Of a stretch of 46,137 nt of DNA, positions 40,468 to 46,137 are shown one piece after another (positions within the stretch are counted from its first letter, which is position 1; each line of letters opens with the position of its first letter). A program made the position numbers and the translations under genes. The notes below the pieces were generated by a model that made no database searches, was not told where the DNA came from, and saw only the letters and a list, made by a program, of their open reading frames with translations. This stretch comes from Woeseiaceae bacterium (lineage in GTDB: Bacteria; Pseudomonadota; Gammaproteobacteria; Steroidobacterales; Woeseiaceae): NCBI GenBank assembly GCA_030066075.1, contig JASJCH010000016.1, positions 1 to 46,137 of the forward strand, in the 5' to 3' direction.

Positions 40468-43386
40468 TCAGAAGCCATACTTCAGGCGTACAAAGTAACC
40501 ACGACCGAACATACGATACGTCGTAACGTCCGTCTTGGCGTTGAACGCGCTGTCGATCCACGGCGGCTCTTCGTCGGTGAGGTTAGTCACACCAGCCGTA
40601 ACCGTCAGGCCTTCCCACTCGTAGTTCGCGGTCAGATCGTGATACAGGAACGAATCGATGTCCTGGATGTAATCTGAGCCGAAGAACACGGTGTCAGCTT
40701 CGATGCCACTGATGTACTCAGCCAGGTAAGAGACCGAGAAACCACCGTTGGCCCACTGTACGGACGTGTTGATCTTGTCCTCAGCGTACGTACCACCGTT
40801 CTGCGTGGTGACGTTTTCGAAGTGCAGGCCTTCGAGGTTGCGCTCGGGATCGCCGGGCAGCTCAACGAGCGTCTGCTCGAGAGTGTGCGACCAGAGCATT
40901 GCAACTTCCCACAGCCCGATACCGCTTTCGAAATCCCAGCGGATTTCGGTGTCGACACCGTTTGCGCCACGCTCGGAGACGTTGTCTACCGTGTCGATGG
41001 CGAGAGCAAGGCTGTAGTCCGGGTTACGCGTCAGCTTGGCGCAAGACCCTGCGTTCTGATCGCGGTAGCAATCCGTCAGCAGGAAGTCGATACCGAACGA
41101 GCTGATACCGTCATCGAGCTGGACATCCCAATAGTCAGCCGTGATCGTCAGACCGTGATCGCCAAGATCAGGCTGGAACACGATACCGGCCGTGAGGGTG
41201 TCACCCGTTTCCGGCTGAACGTTCGGGTTACCGCCGACACGCGTACGAACCTGCGTATCGAGCTGCGGCGGAGCAACCTGGGCACAACCCGGGTTGTCAG
41301 CGAACGTAGCTGCGAGGCAGGGATCCGTGTAGGTCGGGAAGCTGTCGCGCTGACCAGAGTACAGGTCGCTGATCGTCGGAGCGCGGAACACCGTACCGGC
41401 CGTGGAGCGGAACTTCAGTGAATCAATCACCTGGAATTCCAAACCGACCTGCCAGGTCGTGTCGTCGCCAAACGCGTCGTAGTCGTCCCAACGCACGCCC
41501 GCTTTCAGGAGCAGTTCCTGGCTGCCGTTGTCAAACAGCGGAGCAAGGAGCTCGAGGAAAGCGTTCGTGTTGGTCAGGCTACCATCGGTACCGAAACCAA
41601 CGTTACCCGTAACCGCACTCGTCTGCTTACCGGAGTCAGGCGTGTAGGTGAAATGCTGATCCCACCAGCCGACACCGGCCGCCCAACCGAGCGCACCGCC
41701 CGGCAGTTCGAACATGTCGCCCGTGAAGCTGAGACCCGCCAGTTCCTGCCTGGTGCTGAAGATGTCAGCAAGGTCGGCAGCAACATAGGCGATCATGTCG
41801 TCAGTCAGGGTGCCCGTTACAGGCTGGCTCGTGACCGGGTCAACAACACCGCCGCCAAACAGGTTCAGCGGTACGCAGCCCTGGATCAGCGTAGCAGCAT
41901 CAACGCCGCCCGGATCCGTACCCGGAGATGCGTAGCATTCCGGCTGGCCGTCGCCATCGAGGTCAGCGGACGGGCCGAGAGCGTTGTTGAGACGCGCGCC
42001 CGAGAACTGACCGAAGTCAACGTCGACTCGATCGCGGCTACCACGGTTGTAGAACAGCTCCCAATCGATGTCGTTGGCCAGCGTGCCTTCGAACTTGAAG
42101 ATCATGTTGGTCTGGGTGATGTCCTGCTCGAACGAACGACCGGTCTCGATCATGCGACGACGAGCATCCGTGACGGGCTCGTAACGCAGGTTCGCACCCG
42201 GGTTAGCCGCGTTGTAGGCATCGACTGCCCGACGCAGGTAGTAGTTGTTCTCCGAGATACCCTCGTACGTGAGAACAGAACCGTCATCAGGGTTGGTCCA
42301 GATGCCGCTGTGGAACGGATCGCCCGGCGTGTACGGCACCGGTGCCAGTTCCTGACGCGAGGAGCGCTCGTTAGTACGCAGCTCAGCGGTGAACAGGACG
42401 TTGTCGCTGACTTCGAAGCTACCTTCCATGAAGATGTTGGTGCGCTCGTACGGCGTCTGCAGATAGTTAACAGGCGCGTAGTTGTACGTGCGGCCATCAT
42501 GCGCAACCATGGTGCCGACTTCGTACGGCTGCGATGCCGGCGTACCGATGAGGAATACACCCTGCGTTGCGAACGCGAGGCGGCTCTCAGGAATACGCGA
42601 CGAACCGAAGTAGATGCAGCCACCGTCCGGCTGACCCGTGTAGGGCGCCGTCAGCTGGTTCTCGCAGCCCTGCGGATACAGGTAGTACGAGTTCTGCATG
42701 TGCTTCCACGGTGCATCAGCCTGGTAGGCTTCTTCCTGGTCGACATACTCGGCGCCGAACACGAAGTTACCGCGATCGAAGTTTGCGCCTGCGAGGAAGC
42801 CGAAGCTGTACTGTGCGCCGGAGTCGGTGTCGAACCAGTCAGCGGTCTGGGCCGTTACTTCAATGCCCTCGAAGTCCTTGCGCGTAATGATGTTCACTAC
42901 GCCCGAGACTGCGTCGGCGCCGTAAACAGCGGACGCGCCGTCTTTCAGGACTTCGACACGCTCGATCATGGTCGAAGGAATGGTCTGGAAGTCACCACCG
43001 TCAACGGTGCGCTGACCATTGATCAGCGTGACCGTACGGGCAGTACCCATACCGCGAAGGTCGATCAGTACCGCACCGCTACCACCGTTGTTCGTGGTGG
43101 TACCGATCGGCGAACCGGACATCGACGGCATCTTTTGAATAATGTTGCCGACATCAGTGAGGCCACCTGCGAGAATGTCGTCACGCTGCAAGACCGTTAC
43201 CGGGCTTGCGCTGTCCAGGTCGGCGCGTTTAATGCGCGAACCTGTCGTGACGATTTCCTCGAGGACCTCGTCCGATTCTGCGGCCGTGTCCTGGGCAAGA
43301 GCGCCCGGGGCAAAGCCTACTGCGAATGCACCTGCGCCCATACCAAGGGCCAAACGCACTGCAGATTGCAGCTTGTTATCAAACAT
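40468..43386 (-). CDS. TonB-dependent outer-membrane receptor
   Basis: Energised importer of a large substrate through the outer membrane. The 972-residue protein has a signal peptide (about 1-31, ending ALAQ), a TonB-box region with the VLEEIVTTGSRIKRADL opening common in Xanthomonadales-type receptors, and the plug domain (about 50-170; RGMGTARTVTLINGQR, VEVLKDGASAVYGADAVSGVVNII). A long 22-strand barrel follows, with the C-terminal aromatic end FVRLKYGF. Codons favour CGT and GGT (for example near the C-terminus), unlike the CGC/GGC-heavy neighbours, a sign of high expression. The substrate is not evident; no adjacent specific enzyme or regulator points to one. Confidence 0.92.
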   Translation of the reverse strand: MFDNKLQSAVRLALGMGAGAFAVGFAPGALAQDTAAESDEVLEEIVTTGSRIKRADLDSASPVTVLQRDDILAGGLTDVGNIIQKMPSMSGSPIGTTTNNGGSGAVLIDLRGMGTARTVTLINGQRTVDGGDFQTIPSTMIERVEVLKDGASAVYGADAVSGVVNIITRKDFEGIEVTAQTADWFDTDSGAQYSFGFLAGANFDRGNFVFGAEYVDQEEAYQADAPWKHMQNSYYLYPQGCENQLTAPYTGQPDGGCIYFGSSRIPESRLAFATQGVFLIGTPASQPYEVGTMVAHDGRTYNYAPVNYLQTPYERTNIFMEGSFEVSDNVLFTAELRTNERSSRQELAPVPYTPGDPFHSGIWTNPDDGSVLTYEGISENNYYLRRAVDAYNAANPGANLRYEPVTDARRRMIETGRSFEQDITQTNMIFKFEGTLANDIDWELFYNRGSRDRVDVDFGQFSGARLNNALGPSADLDGDGQPECYASPGTDPGGVDAATLIQGCVPLNLFGGGVVDPVTSQPVTGTLTDDMIAYVAADLADIFSTRQELAGLSFTGDMFELPGGALGWAAGVGWWDQHFTYTPDSGKQTSAVTGNVGFGTDGSLTNTNAFLELLAPLFDNGSQELLLKAGVRWDDYDAFGDDTTWQVGLEFQVIDSLKFRSTAGTVFRAPTISDLYSGQRDSFPTYTDPCLAATFADNPGCAQVAPPQLDTQVRTRVGGNPNVQPETGDTLTAGIVFQPDLGDHGLTITADYWDVQLDDGISSFGIDFLLTDCYRDQNAGSCAKLTRNPDYSLALAIDTVDNVSERGANGVDTEIRWDFESGIGLWEVAMLWSHTLEQTLVELPGDPERNLEGLHFENVTTQNGGTYAEDKINTSVQWANGGFSVSYLAEYISGIEADTVFFGSDYIQDIDSFLYHDLTANYEWEGLTVTAGVTNLTDEEPPWIDSAFNAKTDVTTYRMFGRGYFVRLKYGF

Positions 43387-43445
43387 TTAAGTTCCCCTAT
43401 GCTGTGTAACAGACACGTTGCGTATAAATCACAACGCAGCGGATA

Positions 43446-43474
43446 TTTATACCACCGTTCGTTTCAGCAGTAAA
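43446..43474 (-). promoter_or_regulatory. Sigma-70 promoter of the TonB receptor gene
   Basis: Minus strand: TTTACT (43474-43469), 17 bases, TATAAA (43451-43446). Leader of about 50 bases with an AGGGGAA ribosome site before the ATG at 43386. Confidence 0.7.
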
Positions 43475-43634
43475 TGTAAGTCCCCGGAAGTGCCCGTTTT
43501 ATGGGGCTTTTAGCTTTTTCACAACAGGAGGCGTCACTTCAGAAGTGTTGTGACAAAAATACAACAAGGGTGTTTTTCGGACGAAATTCCTGCGCTTAGC
43601 CACACCTGTGGGCGGGACGCGGACGGGCCGGTCG

Positions 43635-43671
43635 GCCGGAACCATATAACAAGGACTTATATGGCACCGGC
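43635..43671. repeat. 37-base composite inverted repeat
   Basis: GCCGG-aa-CCATATAA-(7)-TTATATGG-ca-CCGGC: two nested perfect arms of 5 and 8 bases with 2-base internal mismatches. As DNA it is a large symmetric operator; as RNA it is a stable hairpin presenting a seven-base loop (CAAGGAC). Confidence 0.6.
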
Positions 43672-43703
43672 AGCATAAGTCATCGCCATAAGCGGACCCG
43701 GCC

Positions 43704-43725
43704 AAAAAATGCGCGTTTTTGCGCA
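43704..43725 (-). terminator. Terminator of the ABC exporter operon
   Basis: Minus strand: TGCGC (43725-43721), AAAAAC loop, GCGCA (43714-43710), then six T (43709-43704). Short but GC-rich stem, 13 bases after the permease stop. Confidence 0.7.
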
Positions 43726-43737
43726 AATGCCAGAGCG

Positions 43738-44925
43738 CTAGAGCTCGCGCAGCGCCTGGGCCACGGGGAGGCGGGCCGCGCGCAAAGCCGGCAGCAGGCC
43801 GCCGACGAAACCGATGACCAGGGCCACGACAATGCCCTGCGTCAGCAAATCCGCCGTCACGGCAAAGTCGAAAACGACCTGGCTGAAGCTGGCGTTGCTC
43901 AACGTTGAGACAGTGAAGCCGTTGAAAACCAGGAAGGCGATCGCGCCACCAATGAGGCCGCCCACGAGGGCGAGCAGGGTTGACTCGATGATCGTGGAGA
44001 TCAGCACGGACATCGGTCCGAAACCGAGCGCGCGCAGCGTTGCGATTTCTTTGCCACGCGTCGAGACCGACGAATACATCGAATTGAGGGCGCCGAATAT
44101 TGCGCCGATCGCCATCAGGAACGTGATCGGGTAGCCGAGCACGCGAATAAAGGTCGCCGTGCCTTCCGCCTGCGTCGAGTAGAACTGGCGCTCGGAGAAG
44201 ACGTCCACATCCATCCGCGGGTCGTCCTGCAGCGCTTGATCCAGGGCCGCCAGGCTGTCCCTGCTATCGAGCCGCACACGTACTGTCTGGAAACTGTTGC
44301 CGCGCCGGTATGCGCCCTGCAATACGCGCACATCCGTCCACAACTCGGACTCGGCGACGCCGCCGCCTGCTTCGAAGACGCCGACAACGGTCCATTCCGT
44401 GCGGCCGAACAGAATGCTGCCACCCAGCTCGAGCCCTTCGAACTCGGACTGCGCCGCGCGCCCGACGATGAGTTCGTTCTTGCCAGGCTCGAACATGCGA
44501 CCTTCCACAAGCTGCGTACCGTCGCGCACCTCGAACGCGCCTGCGCCGACACCGCGAAACGGTGCGTTTGCATCCGTGTCCTTGCCGCGCAGGGGAACAT
44601 CAACCAGAACGAACAGTTCCGCGGAGACGATCGGCCGGTCGCCGTCGCGCAACACGCCGGGCGCCGTTTCGATAATCAGGACCTGGTCGTTCGACAGGCC
44701 GCTCGCGAGTTCTGACGTGGATCCTGAACGGATGACGATCGCCGTGTCCAGCGACCCCGCCAGCGTCATCGTCCGTTCGAAACCTTTCGCCATCGACATA
44801 ACCGCTGCGAAAACCAGCACGACCGCCGTTACACCCACAACTGCAACGGTTGACGTCGCCATGCGGTGCGACAAGTGCATGATGTTGAGCGCGGTGACGG
44901 CGAAGATCTGGCGTATAGCGCGCAT
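43738..44925 (-). CDS. ABC transporter permease, FtsX/MacB type (second permease)
   Basis: Inner-membrane subunit of a type VII ABC (MacB/LolCE-like) system. The 395-residue protein has TM1 at about 23-45, a periplasmic domain (about 50-265) and three TMs at the C-terminus with the FtsX-family block STRGKEIATLRALGFG, ending LPALRAARLPVAQALREL. It starts four bases after the preceding permease stop. Such systems export peptides or drive lipoprotein or envelope work; no substrate is apparent. Confidence 0.88.
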   Translation of the reverse strand: MRAIRQIFAVTALNIMHLSHRMATSTVAVVGVTAVVLVFAAVMSMAKGFERTMTLAGSLDTAIVIRSGSTSELASGLSNDQVLIIETAPGVLRDGDRPIVSAELFVLVDVPLRGKDTDANAPFRGVGAGAFEVRDGTQLVEGRMFEPGKNELIVGRAAQSEFEGLELGGSILFGRTEWTVVGVFEAGGGVAESELWTDVRVLQGAYRRGNSFQTVRVRLDSRDSLAALDQALQDDPRMDVDVFSERQFYSTQAEGTATFIRVLGYPITFLMAIGAIFGALNSMYSSVSTRGKEIATLRALGFGPMSVLISTIIESTLLALVGGLIGGAIAFLVFNGFTVSTLSNASFSQVVFDFAVTADLLTQGIVVALVIGFVGGLLPALRAARLPVAQALREL

Positions 44926-44929
44926 CAGA

Positions 44930-46087
44930 CTAGCCCCGAGCCAGTGCGTCGACGATCGTCAGGCGCATTGCATGTAATGCCGGAAACACGCCGGCAAGCA
45001 CGCCGGCGCCAACCATTATGGCGACACCCACAAGAATGATTTGCGGAGAGACAGCAATGCCGGGAACGAAGGCGGCCAGTGCCGCCGCGACGCCCTCGGT
45101 CAACACCCAACCGATAACCAGGCCGAGTGTGCCGCCGATCAGCATAATCAGGATGGACTCGGACAGCACGATGCCGAGCACGGCGCCGTCGCGAAAGCCT
45201 ACCGTCTTAAGCACGGCCATCTCGGCGATGCGCTCGCGAACCGATTGCGACATCGTGTTTCCGGCCACAAGCAGCAACGTGAAGAACACGGCGCCGAGGA
45301 TCAGCATGACGATCAGCGCAATGTTGCCGAACTGCTTCGCAAACGATGCAGCAAATGCGGCCTCTGTGCTCGTTTCAGTCTCGTTCGCCGAATTGGCAAA
45401 CTCGAGATCGATCGCGTTAGCCACGGCAACGGGATCAGCGCCCTCCTCCAGGAGCAGCGTGTACCAGCCGACAAAGCCGTCGCCGAAAGAGTTGGCCTCG
45501 GCGAAATAGTCGTGCCGGAACAGCAACACCGCCGTGCCACCCTTCGGATCCGTCGTGTCGAAGATGCCTTCGATGTCGAATTCCCAGGTTCGGCTGCCTT
45601 CCCTGGTGGAGAAGATCGTCGACTGGATCGGTATCCGGTCCCCAATCTCGAGACCGAAGAGCTCGGCGAGCTCCTTGCCGATGACGGCGCCCGTCCGGTT
45701 GCTGTTCCACGCCTCCATCTGCTCGGGAGGCAAGACGAACTCCGGGTACATCGCGAAGTATTCGTCCGGCACCACCGGAAACTGCGGAAACTGGTTCTTG
45801 GGGTCCTGGTAAAAGCCGCCAAACCAGGATAGCTGGGAGACGACGGCGACCCCGGGAATCGCGGCGATGCGATTCTTATAAGAGAGCGGGAGGAAATTGA
45901 TGATCGAAACTTTGTCGATGACCACCAGCCGCTCCGCTCCCGTCATCGCGCCGCCCGTATTGAGAGCCTGGCCGACCGCATTCAGCAGCGTGAACAACAA
46001 AAAGGCGACCAGCACGGACAGAATCGTCAGCGAGGTGCGTATCTTCTTGCGCCAGACGTTCTTCCAGACCAGCCCGAGGTACTTCAC
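44930..46087 (-). CDS. ABC transporter permease, FtsX/MacB type (first permease)
   Basis: 385-residue partner of the next permease with the same topology: TM1 (about 17-38), a periplasmic domain (about 40-260) and three C-terminal TMs. The FtsX block is SVRERIAEMAVLKTVGFRDG and the end is PALHAMRLTIVDALARG. It starts at a GTG overlapping the ATPase stop (GTGA). Two different permeases with one ATPase suggest a heterodimeric exporter. Confidence 0.88.
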   Translation of the reverse strand: MKYLGLVWKNVWRKKIRTSLTILSVLVAFLLFTLLNAVGQALNTGGAMTGAERLVVIDKVSIINFLPLSYKNRIAAIPGVAVVSQLSWFGGFYQDPKNQFPQFPVVPDEYFAMYPEFVLPPEQMEAWNSNRTGAVIGKELAELFGLEIGDRIPIQSTIFSTREGSRTWEFDIEGIFDTTDPKGGTAVLLFRHDYFAEANSFGDGFVGWYTLLLEEGADPVAVANAIDLEFANSANETETSTEAAFAASFAKQFGNIALIVMLILGAVFFTLLLVAGNTMSQSVRERIAEMAVLKTVGFRDGAVLGIVLSESILIMLIGGTLGLVIGWVLTEGVAAALAAFVPGIAVSPQIILVGVAIMVGAGVLAGVFPALHAMRLTIVDALARG

Positions 46088-46137
46088 GCCGCCGCCCTCG
46101 ACTCGAGCTGGCCCTTGTCGACGTGCAGCGTGCGCTT
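46084..46137 (-). CDS. ABC transporter ATP-binding protein, last 17 codons
   Basis: Only the C-terminal residues KRTLHVDKGQLESRAAA precede a TGA that overlaps the first permease start. The 'R-x-LHV-x-KGQL' ending is typical of LolD/MacB-type ATPases (after the H-loop). No catalytic motif is inside the window, so the call rests mainly on operon context. Confidence 0.6.
   Translation of the reverse strand, partial: KRTLHVDKGQLESRAAA

Larger units (their letters stand above)
43387..43737. other. 351-base intergenic region with promoter and inverted repeats
   Basis: No credible gene. It holds the leader and promoter of the TonB receptor (to 43474), a hairpin TCACAACA/TGTTGTGA (43519-43526, 43546-43553) with an inner ACTTC/GAAGT, the long inverted repeat at 43635-43671 and the terminator of the ABC operon (43704-43725). 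ACAACAGGAGG (43521-43531), ACAACAAGGG (43562-43571) and ATAACAAGGAC (43646-43656) are similar direct motifs. An independent small transcript is possible but not shown. Confidence 0.6.

Noticed and set aside
43391..43397. GGAACTT on the minus strand as another sigma-E -35 box
   Set aside because: It sits directly before the TonB receptor ATG and works as its ribosome binding site; no -10 could follow inside the gene.
41653..43473. A 606-codon plus-strand open frame
   Set aside because: Antisense to the TonB receptor, crosses its promoter, and shows no ribosome site or protein motif.
43499..43726. A 75-codon minus-strand frame in the intergenic gap
   Set aside because: It begins inside the ABC operon terminator, crosses the composite inverted repeat, has no ribosome site and no recognisable sequence.
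1..46137. CRISPR arrays, tRNA or rRNA genes, integrases or insertion sequences
   Set aside because: No regularly spaced repeats, cloverleaf-like segments or transposase/integrase motifs were recognised anywhere in the window.

Overview
The window looks like chromosome from a high-GC (about 64%) gammaproteobacterium, probably near the Xanthomonadales / Steroidobacterales / Woeseiaceae branch. The evidence is the gene order polA - small RNA locus - engB - cytochrome c4 - dsbA (as in Pseudomonas), a Xanthomonas-type acylornithine transcarbamylase in the arginine operon, GspA/GspB, LptM, YadGH and a large TonB receptor. The lineage call is an inference; no rRNA or tRNA gene is present. Almost all of the window is coding, and many neighbours overlap at their start and stop codons. 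I see no prophage, integrase, insertion sequence or CRISPR array.

Layout. 1-2446 (minus): mevalonate-pathway operon (diphosphomevalonate decarboxylase, phosphomevalonate kinase, start of a class II HMG-CoA reductase), divergent from ispA (farnesyl diphosphate synthase). 2555-8788 (plus): ispA, dinB, gspA, gspB and a one-chain fusion of a FakA-like kinase domain with a FakB/DegV lipid-binding domain. 8769-11139 (minus): yadG-yadH ABC exporter and yedK. 11189-12540: two divergent genes that I read as distant FlhD-like and FlhC-like regulators, with inverted repeats between them. 12569-14894: nudC, an NRDE protein and a convergent carboxylesterase.

15017-23120 (plus): an eight-gene arginine operon, argR-argG-[P-loop protein]-argC-argD-argF'-argB-argH. 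The transcarbamylase is of the N-acetyl/N-succinyl-ornithine type and carries Ala90 at the position that sets acyl-group specificity. The P-loop protein resembles DUF1611/DgcN and is the unexplained member. The operon has no recognisable glutamate N-acetyltransferase or deacylase gene.

23168-28494: lptM, polA, a strong small-RNA candidate (26140-26249) with its own sigma-E/AlgU-like promoter and an anti-Shine-Dalgarno loop, engB (minus), cytochrome c4 and a lipoprotein DsbA. A REPIN-like element (28491-28552) contains the stop codons of both convergent genes around it. 28549-35580: L,D-transpeptidase, DUF885 peptidase-like protein, RND pump and adaptor. 35585-39335 (minus): two tandem TPR-sulfotransferases and a Pro/Ala/Glu-rich secreted protein, coupled by ATGA overlaps. 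39400-40374: methyltransferase. 40468-43386 (minus): TonB-dependent receptor with a clear promoter and terminator. 43387-43737: a 351-base gap with large inverted repeats. 43738-46137 (minus): an ABC exporter with two FtsX/MacB-type permeases and the last 17 codons of its ATPase.

How the parts relate: HMG-CoA reductase, phosphomevalonate kinase, MvaD and IspA form a mevalonate-to-farnesyl-diphosphate route. The arginine operon covers glutamate phosphorylation to arginine through acyl-citrulline. The envelope genes (GspAB, LptM, L,D-transpeptidase, RND pump, TonB receptor, MacB-like exporter) fit a Gram-negative cell with an elaborate outer membrane. The small RNA, driven by an envelope-stress-type promoter, could connect to them.
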